From contig JAKACZ010000002.1 of NCBI GenBank assembly GCA_021820965.1, positions 1-64,000 of the forward strand: a stretch of DNA of 64,000 nt. The letters are read 5' to 3'. The stretch comes from Bacillota bacterium (GTDB lineage Bacteria; Bacillota; Sulfobacillia; Sulfobacillales; Sulfobacillaceae). Below are positions 42,126 to 51,674 of this stretch, in pieces (the first letter of the stretch is position 1; every line of letters starts with the position of its first letter). The position numbers and the translations under genes were made by a program. The notes below the pieces were generated by a model. It made no database searches, was not told where the DNA came from, and saw only the letters and a list, made by a program, of their open reading frames with translations.

Positions 42126-42172
42126 AATCCCGACAATCCCGGGCTTCTTACCCGGGCTTCGAGGAGCGGATT

Positions 42173-45100
42173 ATGCATTTAAGGCGGGTTCGCATCTACG
42201 GATTCAAGTCGTTTTCGCAGGACGTCAGCATTGACTTCGAGCCGGGCATAACAGCTTTGGTTGGCCCCAACGGCGGCGGCAAAAGCAACGTGGTCGACGC
42301 TGTTCGGTGGGCCTTGGGTGAACAGCGCCTCAGGGAACTGCGGGCCGAGCGCTGGGATGACTTGTTATATCAGGGGGGACCCGAACGGCCGGCGGCACGC
42401 ATGGCCGAAGTGACGCTGGAGTTCGACAACCAAGATGGAGAGATGCCGCACTGGCCGGAGTCGTTAACCCTGGCCCGCCGTTATTACCGCAACGGCGATT
42501 CCGAATATCTGATTAATGGCCGGCCGGTACGGCTTAAGGACATCACCGATCTCTTTTTGGACAGTGGTCTGGGACGTTTCAACTATGCCATTATCAGCCA
42601 AGGCCGAGTTGAGGGAGCTCTGCTGATGAAGCCGGCCGAACGCTTGGAGCAGCTGGAGGAAGCTGCTGGCATATCGCGATATAAAGTGCGCAAAAAAGAG
42701 ACTCTCACTCATCTTCGAGAAACCAAAGACAAACTTGTTCGGCTGGAGGATCTGCTAAACGAGGTGCGGCGGCAAATGGACGAGGTGCGCGAGCGGGCCG
42801 AAACCGAATCCCGCTATCGCACCTGGGAGATGTTGCGCCAGGATTGGCAAAAGCGGCTGGGCTACACGGAATTCCGTCGGGCCATGGATAAAAAAGAGCA
42901 GCTCTTGCAGCTACAGGCGCGATTAGCGGAAGAACGCGGTTCGCTTACCGAAGAGTTGACCCAGGTGCTGACCCAGGTCGAGGAACTGAGGCGGCAAATC
43001 GAGCAGGATAGCACCGCCCAGGAACGCGAAGCCGAGGAACTTAAAGCCTTAGCGGCGCGCGAGACCGAGTTTCGCTTGCAAAAGACCGAGATTGACGGCC
43101 GGCTCTCGCAATTGTTGCGCGAGCGCCAAACGTTGACGGAGTCGCTCGCGCTGGTGCTTGCCCAAGCCGAAGAACTGGCGGGCGAAAACGCTCCGGGGGA
43201 TGATAATATTCCCGACCTGCCAGACCTAGAGCAGGCGGTAACAGAGGCCCGCGCCCAGTGGGAGCGGCTCCGCCGCGAACGTCAGTTGCTGCAGCAGGCG
43301 ATCGCGGAGAAAGAGGCTGAGGCCAAGGCGATTACCAATGCCCGTGGTCGCTTGGATCAGCGCTTGGCGCGTCTACAGGGTATCTTACACCTTGAAGATA
43401 CCGACGAGGGTGTGATTGACGCCGTCGGCAAACGCCAGGCCGAAGCCGACCATCTGGAACAAATGGTTCGGCACGTTACCGCCGAAGTGGCGCGGTGGAC
43501 TGACGAAAGGATACGACTCAAGCAATTCGCTCAAGGGCTGGAACAGGAAATCTACGGTGTGCGCCATCAATTGGCCGGACGCCAGGCGCGGCTTCGTGCG
43601 CTCCATCAGTTGGACGCCGAAGGAGCGGGCCTCTCCCAGGGCGTTCGCGCCGTGTTAAAGGGGCAGCAGGAGGGAAAGCTCCAAGGAGTTATCGGAACCC
43701 TGGCCAGTTTGATTCGGGTCCCGGGTGAACTCTCGGTGGCAGTGGAAACCGCACTTGGGGGCTCTCATCAGGACGTGGTTATGGAGAATGAAGCCGCGGC
43801 CCGGCGTGCGGTACAGTACCTGAAGGTGGGATCACTGGGGCGCGCCACGTTCTTGCCGCTCGACACGGTGCGGACTCCGCAGGTGAACCCCGACGACTAT
43901 CGCCGACTGGGGCGGGAAGCCGGCGTGGTGGGATGGGCTGCCGACCTTGTAGACGCGGATGCCTCGATACGGCCGGCTGTGCGCCACATATTGGCTCGAG
44001 TGCTGGTTGTGCAAAATCTGGACGAAGCTGGCCGACTCGGTTCGATGCACCGGTTTCGCTATAAGATGGTGACACTGGACGGGCAGGTGGTCCATGCCGG
44101 CGGCGCCATCACGGGCGGAAGCCGGCTTTCCGAGAGGCGGTCACAGAACACCCGTCAAGTTGAGATTGATGAGCTGACTCGGCGGGTGCGGGAGGACAGC
44201 GAAGTCCTGGCGGCAAAAGAGGACTTGCTCAAGACCACGCGTGACGAGGCGGACGAGGTTGAACGGCAGCTGGACGCTGCTCGCGAGCTTTTGGCGGATC
44301 ACCGCCATCGCTGGCAGGAACTCGGCCGGGCGCTGGCTCAGTATGCCGAGCTGGGAAGCCCCCATGACCTGGTACGAGAAATGGCCGAAATGGATGACGC
44401 CCTGAACGCCATTGGCGCGGAGCTTGCCGCGTTGCCCCAAAAAGCGGCCGCAATGAATGCGGAGGTGTTAGCGGCGGAGCAGGCTGCCCGCCAGGCCGAG
44501 ACGCGCCTGTCCGCGATCCGGCAAACCCTACGCGAACGTGAGCTGATTAGGCAACGCATCGGTGCGGAGCTGATGCGGCTCTCGCGCCAGGAATCAGCCC
44601 AGCGCCAGCGGCTGTCGGAGCTTGAACGGGAAGAAAAAGAGTTGATGCGAGCCCTGAACGAGGCGAGCCATGCGCTGGAGCAAGCCGAAACAGACGCCCT
44701 TGCGCAGGAAAAGGCCCGGCTTTCCCGAGTGCAAGAGCTCAAGGCGCGGCGCGACCGGCTGGTGGAATTGGAAAACCGCCAGCGGGTGCTGGAATCGGAA
44801 GATCGGAAAATGGAGCACAAGAGCCACACCTGGAATCAGGAGGCGCTGGCCATCGAGGTGCGTTTCGAATCCTATCGCCCGCCGCAAAATGTCGAGGTGC
44901 TGAGCCGGTCGGAAGAAGAGAACGCCCGGCGTGAGGTGCAGCGCATCACGGCGAGTTTAAACGAAATCGGGCCGGTGGTTCCCGGCAGTTTGGCTCTCTT
45001 TGAGCAACTGGATGAGCGCCGACAATATCTTGAGCGCGAAAGCGACGATGTCAGGCAGGCACAGCGCGAACTGGAAGCCACGCTTGACGAGCTTGATGAG

Positions 45101-45574
45101 GAGATGCAGCGCCGGGTTAGGGAGACCGCCGCCCAGGTCGAGCATGCGTTTTCTGAGGCGTGCCGGCAGCTCTATGGTGGAGGGGACGGGGGCTTTAACT
45201 GGGTTAGCGGAGATAATGCCGGCGTGGACTTGTGGGTGAGGCCTCCGGGCAAGCGGCCCAGCCATCTGGCTCTTTTGTCGGGTGGAGAGAAGGCGCTGGG
45301 AGGGGTCGCCTGGCTGTTTGCGCTTTTGGCCGTCAGACCCTCGCCATTTGTGGTATTGGATGAGGTGGAAGCCTCGCTAGACGAGGCCAACGCGATGCGG
45401 TTTGCTCAGTATATCCGGGTGGCGCGTGAGCGAGCTCAATACGTGATTGTCACACATCAACGCGAGACTATGGAGGCGGCCGATGCCCTGTGGGGTGTGG
45501 CCGGGGACGGCCAGGGGCAGAGTCGGCTCTTGTCCGTGCGGCTTACCGAAATTGAAGCCGAGGTGCGCTCATGA
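42173..45574 (+). CDS. smc: Chromosome segregation protein SMC
   Basis: An 1133-residue SMC ATPase. The N-terminal Walker A is [20 protein letters not shown]. Long coiled coils run about 170-480 and 640-1000, separated by a hinge (~490-630, with [20 protein letters not shown]). The C-terminal signature is [20 protein letters not shown] and the Walker [16 protein letters not shown]. It is slightly shorter than Bacillus SMC (1186), mostly in the coils. It compacts chromosomes with ScpA/ScpB, which are not in the window. The start ATG 42173 has GAGGAG 6 bases upstream. Confidence 0.97.
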   Translation: MHLRRVRIYGFKSFSQDVSIDFEPGITALVGPNGGGKSNVVDAVRWALGEQRLRELRAERWDDLLYQGGPERPAARMAEVTLEFDNQDGEMPHWPESLTLARRYYRNGDSEYLINGRPVRLKDITDLFLDSGLGRFNYAIISQGRVEGALLMKPAERLEQLEEAAGISRYKVRKKETLTHLRETKDKLVRLEDLLNEVRRQMDEVRERAETESRYRTWEMLRQDWQKRLGYTEFRRAMDKKEQLLQLQARLAEERGSLTEELTQVLTQVEELRRQIEQDSTAQEREAEELKALAARETEFRLQKTEIDGRLSQLLRERQTLTESLALVLAQAEELAGENAPGDDNIPDLPDLEQAVTEARAQWERLRRERQLLQQAIAEKEAEAKAITNARGRLDQRLARLQGILHLEDTDEGVIDAVGKRQAEADHLEQMVRHVTAEVARWTDERIRLKQFAQGLEQEIYGVRHQLAGRQARLRALHQLDAEGAGLSQGVRAVLKGQQEGKLQGVIGTLASLIRVPGELSVAVETALGGSHQDVVMENEAAARRAVQYLKVGSLGRATFLPLDTVRTPQVNPDDYRRLGREAGVVGWAADLVDADASIRPAVRHILARVLVVQNLDEAGRLGSMHRFRYKMVTLDGQVVHAGGAITGGSRLSERRSQNTRQVEIDELTRRVREDSEVLAAKEDLLKTTRDEADEVERQLDAARELLADHRHRWQELGRALAQYAELGSPHDLVREMAEMDDALNAIGAELAALPQKAAAMNAEVLAAEQAARQAETRLSAIRQTLRERELIRQRIGAELMRLSRQESAQRQRLSELEREEKELMRALNEASHALEQAETDALAQEKARLSRVQELKARRDRLVELENRQRVLESEDRKMEHKSHTWNQEALAIEVRFESYRPPQNVEVLSRSEEENARREVQRITASLNEIGPVVPGSLALFEQLDERRQYLERESDDVRQAQRELEATLDELDEEMQRRVRETAAQVEHAFSEACRQLYGGGDGGFNWVSGDNAGVDLWVRPPGKRPSHLALLSGGEKALGGVAWLFALLAVRPSPFVVLDEVEASLDEANAMRFAQYIRVARERAQYVIVTHQRETMEAADALWGVAGDGQGQSRLLSVRLTEIEAEVRS

Positions 45575-45692
45575 CGTCTTACGACACCCTATTTTCTCGG
45601 TATTAGCCATCAAGACTGTGGGTTGAGCCCGTTGTTGTCGGTATTGGGGCTTTTGTCTTTCTAGTGCACATTGTACGGGAGGTGGCGGTCCC

Positions 45693-46619
45693 ATGGCCGG
45701 ATTGTTTGAACGATTAAAACAGGGGATGTCCCGGACGCGCGGTGAGATTGGTGATCGGATCCGCACCTTAGTCGGCGGGCGCGAATGGTCAGACGCGCTC
45801 TATGATGATCTAGAGGAAATTTTATACGAGGCGGATCTGGGGTCGCAGGCGGTCGAAGAGATCTTGAACGGCTTGCGCCAGGCCGTGCGTGAGCGTCATC
45901 CGGCGCTCCAAGCCGAGGTGCTGGAGCTATTGCGGCAAGTGATGGTCGCGATGCTGGACAGCATTGAGGATCCATATGCGTTGCCCGAGGCCAGGCCAGC
46001 AGTTTGGGTGCTGGTTGGGGTCAATGGCACCGGGAAAACCACCACGGCCGGAAAGCTGGCGCAGCGCATGAAAGAGCGCGGACATTCTGTGATTTTAGGG
46101 GCTGCCGACACGTTTCGCGCTGCCGCGGCGGAGCAGTTGGCAGAGTGGGGCCGGCGCGCTCATGTGGATGTTGTGCGCCAGGCGGAAGGAGCTGATCCGG
46201 CGGCAGTTGCCTTCGACTCGGTACGGGCCGCCCAGGCCCGGCACCTCGATTTGGCGGTGATTGACACTGCCGGCCGCCTTCACAACAAGAGCCATCTCAT
46301 GCAGGAGCTGGCGAAAATTATGCGGGTGGTCGGTCGTGAGTGCCCGGGTGCCCCACACCGAGTACTTTTGGTAGTGGACGCCACCACCGGGCAAAACGGC
46401 CTGGAACAGGCGCGGGTATTTGGCGAAGCGGTTCAGGTCAGTGGTATCGTGTTAACCAAATTGGACGGGACTGCCAAGGGCGGGGCCGCCTTCGCCATTC
46501 ATCGTACGTTGGGGTTTCCCATTGCGTTTGTTGGGGTGGGAGAGGCGTTGGACGATTTGATGGTGTTTGATGCGGATCAGTACGTCCGCGCGATTTTAGG
46601 TATGGACGCGCCTGACTAA
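45693..46619 (+). CDS. ftsY: Signal recognition particle receptor FtsY
   Basis: A 308-residue SRP GTPase of the short type (NG domains, little A domain). G1 is GVNGTGKTTTAGKLAQR, the family motif DTFRAAAAEQLAEW follows, then G3 DTAGRLHNKSHLM and G4 TKLDGTAKGG. It docks ribosome-SRP complexes to the membrane. ATG 45693 has GGGAGGTGG upstream. It keeps the smc-ftsY order of Bacillus, with a 118-base gap. Confidence 0.95.
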   Translation: MAGLFERLKQGMSRTRGEIGDRIRTLVGGREWSDALYDDLEEILYEADLGSQAVEEILNGLRQAVRERHPALQAEVLELLRQVMVAMLDSIEDPYALPEARPAVWVLVGVNGTGKTTTAGKLAQRMKERGHSVILGAADTFRAAAAEQLAEWGRRAHVDVVRQAEGADPAAVAFDSVRAAQARHLDLAVIDTAGRLHNKSHLMQELAKIMRVVGRECPGAPHRVLLVVDATTGQNGLEQARVFGEAVQVSGIVLTKLDGTAKGGAAFAIHRTLGFPIAFVGVGEALDDLMVFDADQYVRAILGMDAPD

Positions 46620-46899
46620 CGGCCACGCATTGTGGAAGCCAACAGGTGGCCTAAAACTTACCCCGGCTGGATCCGGGATCCGGAGACGGTATGCGTGCTG
46701 ATCCACCTTAGTCCGCGTTCGGAGGGTGGTCAGCGGAGCCAATATCGTAGCTTTGCTGGGCTTGGTTCCCATAACCACCCGACAGGATGAACGCCGGGGT
46801 GCGGCGTCTATGAGAAGCTATCCCATCGAGGGTTGGCGAACGTCGCTCGCCGTCGACCTTTTCGTGCAGCCGTGTCGATCGCTGTCTCACTGAGCAGCA
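46620..46899. other. Intergenic region upstream of the riboswitch
   Basis: No gene was recognised. GGCCAC...GGTGGCC at 46620-46650 may form a stem after ftsY, but no clear T run follows it. Confidence 0.35.
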
Positions 46900-46928
46900 T
46901 TGATTCGAAGACTCTGGCCGATTATAAT
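46900..46928 (+). promoter_or_regulatory. Strong sigma-A promoter of the riboswitch leader
   Basis: TTGATT (46900-46905) and a perfect TATAAT (46923-46928) are separated by exactly 17 bases. Transcription would begin near 46935, just before the conserved start of the riboswitch. Confidence 0.85.
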
Positions 46929-46934
46929 AGGAGT

Positions 46935-47046
46935 ACCTTGAAAGCGCCGAATTCGTTTGAAGCGGAGGACCCAGTCAGTCGGGGTGAATTGTCAAAAGCA
47001 AGGGGCATGACCACGGCCCTAACCCGTCAGCTAACTTCGTAGGCGT
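46935..47046 (+). ncRNA. ydaO-type cyclic di-AMP riboswitch
   Basis: The leader carries the conserved blocks of the ydaO-yuaA (c-di-AMP) aptamer in order: AAGCGCCGAATTCG (~46941), GCGGAGGACCCA (~46962), CGGGGTGAAT (~46980), AAGGGGCATGACC (~47000) and the diagnostic CTAACCCGTCAGCTAACTTC followed by GTAGGCG ending at 47045. These are the invariant joining and loop segments of this class, which turns genes off when c-di-AMP is bound. An intrinsic terminator and a glycosyltransferase gene follow. Identification is by recalled consensus, not by covariance search. Confidence 0.85.
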
Positions 47047-47089
47047 TGGGGGCTCAAGGGTTTTTCCATCGCAGAATGTTCCCTCTCCC

Positions 47090-47112
47090 CCCGGGGCTCC
47101 TGGGTATTTTTT
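47090..47112 (+). terminator. Riboswitch expression platform: intrinsic terminator
   Basis: CCCGGG (47090-47095), loop GCT, CCTGGG (47099-47104) with one G-T pair is followed by TA and six T (47107-47112). It lies between the aptamer and the ribosome site of the glycosyltransferase gene, as expected for a transcription-attenuating OFF switch. Confidence 0.7.
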
Positions 47113-47142
47113 GTGTCCAGGTTTTGAGGGAGGATGACTTTC

Positions 47143-48366
47143 ATGATCCGCCGAGTTTTAGAAATCTCTTTACACGCCGACCCGTTGACGCACGGAGACA
47201 GTGGGGCCATCGGCGGCCAACAAATCTTGATTCGCGAACTGGTCAAGAATATTCAGCATCACGGGTACGGTGTCGACGTCCTGACTGCCCAGGCGAATCC
47301 ACTGTGGCCCGAGAAATTCAGTCTGGGGCATTTGGGCCAGGTTATCCGCCTATCCCAGGGGCTACACAAGGATCAGGAGGCCGAGTGGTTCGGATTGGCT
47401 GACCAGTTGGCCGAGCAAGCACTGGACTGGATGAAAGCGAGTGGTCGGCAGCACCATCTCGTACACAGCCACTACTGGATAAGCGGATTGGTGGCTGAGC
47501 GAATTCACCAGGCGACGGGTCTCCCCTGGATTCACTCGCCCGTCAAAATGGCGGAGTGGAACCAACGACCGGGAGACGTTCTTGATCCCACCCGGGTAGA
47601 GGCGGAACACCGGCTGCTGGAGATGCCCAACGCCGTGGTGGTATCGTATCTGACCGAAGCGGAGATCATTCATCGGGCCAACCCGGGGCTGCCTGTGTAC
47701 GTGGTACCTCCCGGGGTGGATCCGACACAATTTTTCAGCCGCGATGCGGGACCGGTATTGAGGACGCGGGGGCTGGCGCGCCGGCCGGTTATTTACGTGG
47801 GCCGGTTGGAAGCGGCCCGCGGGCTAAGACAGGCGCTGGAAGAACTAGCGACCCGCGACCTTCCCGATGACTTTGTTCTATTGGTACTAGGCGGGACCCG
47901 ACGGCAAATTCAGCAGGGAACGCCAGTTGCCGAAGATTTGGCCGAACTTCATCAGCGTCTGGGTTCGCATGTGCAATTCGTCGGTGGCATGCCTCATCGC
48001 GGGGTCGCCCCGTATTTGGCCGCATCCGCAGTCACGATTGCCCCCAATCAGGGGCCAACGCTGGGGATGGCGGTGTTGGAGAGCATGGCCTCGGGCGTTG
48101 CGGTGGTGGGGACGCGTGTCCCCGGTGTTCAAGATTGGATTGAGGACGGTCAGGACGGCTATTTAGTTAGCCCGGAGGCCATGGGCGAGTTATGGGACAA
48201 GACGTTCGAACTGTGGAGCGACCCTACCGAAGCTCGCAAGATGGGCCGAAGGGGTCAGGACAAGGTTCACCGTTTACATACGGTGGGCCACATGGCCGAA
48301 GAGATGGTGGCCTGCTACCGGGAGGTGACGGGCCTTGGCCGGAATCAAGTGGGTATTGGCTTCTGA
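47143..48366 (+). CDS. GT4-family glycosyltransferase (sucrose-phosphate-synthase-like)
   Basis: A 407-residue GT-B enzyme. The N-domain opens with ISLHADPLTHGDSGAIGGQQ (glycine-rich, as in sucrose-phosphate synthases) and has VHSHYWISGLVAERI and WIHSPVKMAEWNQ. The C-domain has VIYVGRLEAARGLRQAL and the nucleotide-sugar binding GPTLGMAVLESMASGVAVVG (E-x7-E motif). The ATG at 47143 is preferred: GGGAGG lies 9 bases upstream, while ATG 47134 directly abuts it. The gene overlaps a sucrose-phosphatase-like HAD gene by 32 bases. Together they suggest synthesis of sucrose or a similar phosphorylated disaccharide that is then dephosphorylated. Substrates are inferred. Confidence 0.8.
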   Translation: MIRRVLEISLHADPLTHGDSGAIGGQQILIRELVKNIQHHGYGVDVLTAQANPLWPEKFSLGHLGQVIRLSQGLHKDQEAEWFGLADQLAEQALDWMKASGRQHHLVHSHYWISGLVAERIHQATGLPWIHSPVKMAEWNQRPGDVLDPTRVEAEHRLLEMPNAVVVSYLTEAEIIHRANPGLPVYVVPPGVDPTQFFSRDAGPVLRTRGLARRPVIYVGRLEAARGLRQALEELATRDLPDDFVLLVLGGTRRQIQQGTPVAEDLAELHQRLGSHVQFVGGMPHRGVAPYLAASAVTIAPNQGPTLGMAVLESMASGVAVVGTRVPGVQDWIEDGQDGYLVSPEAMGELWDKTFELWSDPTEARKMGRRGQDKVHRLHTVGHMAEEMVACYREVTGLGRNQVGIGF

Positions 48367-49078
48367 TATTGACGGAACACTGGTCGGTCATGGCGGCGAA
48401 GGTGAGCTTGCCCAATTTCTTGCCGATCATGGCGAAATCGGCGTCGTCTATCTTACCGGCAGAACTCGGGCTAATGCGACATCCTTAATTCAAAGTTATG
48501 GGTTTCCCGAACCGTTGGCGCTGGCTACCGATATTGGCGCGGACGTCTTCTGGGGCCCGGACCTGCAGGCTGACGAAGCCTGGGCCTTTCAGCAGCGGCG
48601 GGAGTGGGCCCCCCGTCGCATCATGCGGGCGTTGGAAACGGTCGACGGTGTGTCATATCAGGGCCGTAGCTCCCATTGGCGCATTGCGTACGGCGTCCGT
48701 GATTACCCGGCACTCAGCGCCGCCCGCACGCGGTTAGTTCAGGAGGGACTTGCCTGCCGCACGTTGTGGGATGAAGAAGAAAGCCGGCTGGATGTGGTGC
48801 CGCGCGGGGCACTGAAAGGGCGGGCGCTGAAACATATCCTGGCCCGGCTGAATCTTCGCACCCAGCAGTGCTTTGTGGCTGGTGACGCCGAGAACGACGG
48901 TGATTTATTACAGGGGCGATGGCGCGGAGTGCTAGTGGCTAACGGATCGATTGATTTAAAAGAGCACTTGCCAGCGGTAATTTGGCGGTCGCCTTTCGAA
49001 GGAGCGTATGGGGTTCTTGATGGCCTGCGGCAATTCCTGGAGGAACCGATAATGATGGAGCGGGAATACGTGGGCTGA
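48335..49078 (+). CDS. HAD hydrolase of the sucrose-phosphate phosphatase type
   Basis: A 247-residue haloacid-dehalogenase phosphatase. Motif I is ASDIDGTLVGHG (DxDGT), motif II VYLTGRTRA, motif III the lysine in GALKGRALKHIL, and motif IV VAGDAENDGDLL (GDxxND). The C2-type cap and the short spacing fit the S6PP/Cof subclass. The start TTG 48335 lies inside the glycosyltransferase gene, behind GGGAGG. It probably dephosphorylates the sugar phosphate made by that enzyme. A strong terminator follows at 49101. Confidence 0.82.
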   Translation: MAGIKWVLASDIDGTLVGHGGEGELAQFLADHGEIGVVYLTGRTRANATSLIQSYGFPEPLALATDIGADVFWGPDLQADEAWAFQQRREWAPRRIMRALETVDGVSYQGRSSHWRIAYGVRDYPALSAARTRLVQEGLACRTLWDEEESRLDVVPRGALKGRALKHILARLNLRTQQCFVAGDAENDGDLLQGRWRGVLVANGSIDLKEHLPAVIWRSPFEGAYGVLDGLRQFLEEPIMMEREYVG

Positions 49079-49100
49079 TGCGGTTCGCTCCCCATGTGGG

Positions 49101-49132
49101 CCCGGGGGATGTTATTTCCCCCGGGGTTTTGT
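49101..49132 (+). terminator. Intrinsic terminator after the HAD gene
   Basis: A perfect 9-bp stem, CCCGGGGGA (49101-49109) and TCCCCCGGG (49117-49125), with a 7-base loop is followed by GTTTTGTT. It ends the riboswitch-controlled operon. A TATAAT at 49139-49144 starts the next transcription unit. Confidence 0.85.
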
Positions 49133-49198
49133 TATGGGTATAATTGCACCAGACTGTTTTCGCAAGTGCGGTTTGGCAAGCTGAGTGAGGAGGGCAAG

Positions 49199-49537
49199 AT
49201 GCTTAAGGTTCGGTCGGTTGAATGGCACGACGAGGCGTGGGAAGTACACTTCCAGATTAAAGAGGGAGTCTACCAGTTGGAAGATTACCCGGTGCGGATC
49301 ACCCATCTAGGCCGGTCCGAGGCCGAGGGGTTTGAGAATGACCTGGCGACCGTGGCCACTGGCCTCTTACGCATGCACATGCGACGGGGGGCCGTGCCTC
49401 CGCACGCCGTGGTTATAAATTGGAGCCGGGTGGTGCGTCTGAGCCAAGGAGAGCCAGCCGAGGTAACTGGAGCTATCGAGCGCATAGGCAGAAGTCGCCG
49501 AGAGACGGTTGAAAGTGCCGTGTCGGAACAGTTTTAA
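49199..49537 (+). CDS. Conserved-looking hypothetical protein
   Basis: A 112-residue soluble protein (MLKVRSVEWHDEAWEVHFQI ... NWSRVVRLSQGEPAEVT). It has no membrane segment or recognised domain; the pattern suggests a small alpha-beta protein. ATG 49199 follows GAGGAGGG, and a TATAAT at 49139 could be its -10. Codon use looks like its neighbours, which supports a real gene. The function is unknown. Confidence 0.65.
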   Translation: MLKVRSVEWHDEAWEVHFQIKEGVYQLEDYPVRITHLGRSEAEGFENDLATVATGLLRMHMRRGAVPPHAVVINWSRVVRLSQGEPAEVTGAIERIGRSRRETVESAVSEQF

Positions 49538-49599
49538 CCGCATCGGCCTATCCACTCTGCGGAGCGCGGGCGAATGCCCCAGTTTTACCTGGGCGCTAG

Positions 49600-49628
49600 T
49601 TGACACGGTCACACAAGTTCTGTACAAT
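49600..49628 (+). promoter_or_regulatory. Sigma-A promoter of the ylxM-ffh operon
   Basis: A perfect TTGACA (49600-49605), a 17-base spacer and TACAAT (49623-49628) lie 45 bases upstream of ylxM. A short hairpin CCCAG..CTGGG lies just before it. Confidence 0.85.
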
Positions 49629-49672
49629 GACCCTCGTCTGTCAAGCAAAAGACCTTAACAGGGGAGTTGCCG

Positions 49673-50032
49673 ATGGGATCGCCAGATCGGGTGCGTGCCG
49701 GGTTGTTGTTCGATTTGTATGGCCCGCTCTTAACCGAACATCAGCAAGAGGCCTGGCAACTTTATTACCTGGAAGACTGGTCTTTGGCAGAAATCAGTAC
49801 GGTAGAACAAGTGTCGCGGGCCGCGGTTCACGATCTGCTGGACCGCACCGAGAAGCTTTTGGAAGACTATGAGGCGCGTCTGGGGCTTTTAGCTCAGCAC
49901 CAGCGCCGGCGGGCACGGCTCGAAGAGGCCTTACGTCTAGTGGCTCAGCTTCCGCGGAACAGCCGGGAAGCCGATCAGGTGCGAACCAGCATTGCCCATC
50001 TGGCGGAAGAGGAAGGCGTGAGCGATGTTTGA
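49673..50032 (+). CDS. ylxM: YlxM-family (UPF0122) SRP-associated HTH protein
   Basis: A 119-residue protein with a sigma-70 region 4-like helix-turn-helix: LLTEHQQEAWQLYYLEDWSL and AEISTVEQVSRAAVHDLLDR. UPF0122 proteins precede ffh and are thought to assist SRP function. ATG 49673 has GGGGAG 6 bases upstream. It overlaps ffh by 8 bases. Confidence 0.93.
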   Translation: MGSPDRVRAGLLFDLYGPLLTEHQQEAWQLYYLEDWSLAEISTVEQVSRAAVHDLLDRTEKLLEDYEARLGLLAQHQRRRARLEEALRLVAQLPRNSREADQVRTSIAHLAEEEGVSDV

Positions 50033-51362
50033 TGCACTAACGGAAAAGCTCCAGCAGACCTTTAGGCGCATGCGCAACAAAGGGCGCCTGACTGAGGCAG
50101 ATGTGGCCGAAGCACTGCGTGAAGTGCGTCTCGCTCTTCTCGAGGCTGACGTGAACTTTAAAGTGGTGAAGGCATTTCTGGACCAGGTGCAAGGAAAGGC
50201 CGTGGGTCAGGAGATTCTGCAAAGCTTAACACCAGCTCAAGGGGTCATCCGGATTGTCCACGATGAACTTATTGCGCTCATGGGCACCACTCAAGAACGC
50301 GTGCGGATGGCATCCAACCCTCCTACGGTCATTTACCTGGTGGGACTGCAAGGGGCAGGGAAAACGACGGCCGCGGCAAAGCTGGCACGCATGTTGCGCC
50401 ATCAGGGCCGGCAGCCGCTCTTGGTGGCCGCCGACATCTATCGTCCGGCTGCTATCGACCAGTTGAAGGTGCTGGCAGAACGAGGCCAAGTGCCGGTTAT
50501 CAGCGAACCAGGCAAAAGTCCGGTGGAGTTGGCTGAGCTGGGCACCAAGATGTCCCGGCGTTTGGCCAAAGACGTGGTCATTATCGACACCGCTGGACGG
50601 TTGCACGTTGATGATGAGCTGATGAACGAGCTGGAGCTGATGCATCAGCGCGCGCCCGCGCACGAAATGCTACTGGTCGTAGACGCCATGACCGGGCAGG
50701 ACGCGGTGCGAGTGGCCTCGGCGTTTCAGGAGCGCCTGCCGCTCACCGGCGTAATTATGACTAAGTTGGACGGCGATGCCCGCGGCGGTGCCGCACTTTC
50801 CATCCGGCATGTCACGGGCCTCCCCATTAAGCTTGTCGGATCGGGCGAAAAGCTCGAGGACTTGGAACCGTTTGCCCCCGACCGGATGGCCAGCCGCATC
50901 CTGGGCATGGGAGACATACAGACGCTGCTAGAAAAAGCGGAAGCGTCGATGGATCACGATAACACCAAGAAGTTGGCCAACAAAATTGAGAAGGCCGACT
51001 TTACCTTGGAGGACTTCCGTACCATGCTCGATCAGGTCAAAAAACTAGGCCCCTTGTCCAAAGTGATGGAAATGATGCCCGGAATGACGGGCCAGATGGC
51101 CAAAATGAAGGATAAGGTGGACGATCACAATGTGGTCCGGGTGGAGGCAATTTTGAACTCCATGACCAAACGGGAATTGGCTAAGCCGGAGATTTTGGAC
51201 GGCAGTCGGCGTCTCAGGATTGCCCGCGGCAGCGGAACCTCGGTGCAAGAGGTGAACCGGCTGATTAAGCAGTTTGATGCGATGAAAAAAATAATGCGGC
51301 AAATGAAAGGCAAGAAGGGGCGTCAACGCATGGGGCGTCTGCCTTTTCCGCCGATCGGCTGA
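50025..51362 (+). CDS. ffh: Signal recognition particle protein Ffh
   Basis: A 445-residue SRP54. The N domain (MFDALTEKLQQTFRRMRNKG) is followed by the G domain (G1 VGLQGAGKTTAAAKLARML, ADIYRPAAIDQL, G3 DTAGRLHVDDELM, G4 TKLDGDARGG) and a methionine-rich M domain (KVMEMMPGMTGQMAKMKDKV, then KIMRQMKGKKGRQRMGRLPF). It binds signal sequences and 4.5S/6S RNA. It is translationally coupled to ylxM and followed by rpsP. Confidence 0.97.
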   Translation: MFDALTEKLQQTFRRMRNKGRLTEADVAEALREVRLALLEADVNFKVVKAFLDQVQGKAVGQEILQSLTPAQGVIRIVHDELIALMGTTQERVRMASNPPTVIYLVGLQGAGKTTAAAKLARMLRHQGRQPLLVAADIYRPAAIDQLKVLAERGQVPVISEPGKSPVELAELGTKMSRRLAKDVVIIDTAGRLHVDDELMNELELMHQRAPAHEMLLVVDAMTGQDAVRVASAFQERLPLTGVIMTKLDGDARGGAALSIRHVTGLPIKLVGSGEKLEDLEPFAPDRMASRILGMGDIQTLLEKAEASMDHDNTKKLANKIEKADFTLEDFRTMLDQVKKLGPLSKVMEMMPGMTGQMAKMKDKVDDHNVVRVEAILNSMTKRELAKPEILDGSRRLRIARGSGTSVQEVNRLIKQFDAMKKIMRQMKGKKGRQRMGRLPFPPIG

Positions 51363-51383
51363 CAGGAAGGGAGGTTCTAGAGC

Positions 51384-51674
51384 ATGGTAAAAATCCGTTT
51401 GCGCCGCATCGGCGCCAAAAAGCGGCCTTTTTATCGCGTGGTGGTGGCGGATGCCCGGTCTCCGCGCGACGGCCGCTTTATCGAAGAGATTGGCTATTAC
51501 GATCCGACCAAGGATCCGGCCGTCATCAAGATCGACGAGGAAAAGGCGGTTCGTTGGATTAACAACGGAGCCCAGCCTACCGACACGGCGCGGTCACTAT
51601 TGCGAAAGACCGGGGTGCTGAAAAAGATACACGAAAAGCGCCATACCCCAAAGTCGACCGCCAATGAGTCGTAA
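51384..51674 (+). CDS. rpsP: 30S ribosomal protein S16
   Basis: A 96-residue protein beginning [20 protein letters not shown], the invariant S16 start, with [23 protein letters not shown] 51384 has GGGAGG upstream. It overlaps rimM by 11 bases. The khpA (ylqC) gene often found between rpsP and rimM in Bacillota is absent. Confidence 0.97.
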   Translation: MVKIRLRRIGAKKRPFYRVVVADARSPRDGRFIEEIGYYDPTKDPAVIKIDEEKAVRWINNGAQPTDTARSLLRKTGVLKKIHEKRHTPKSTANES

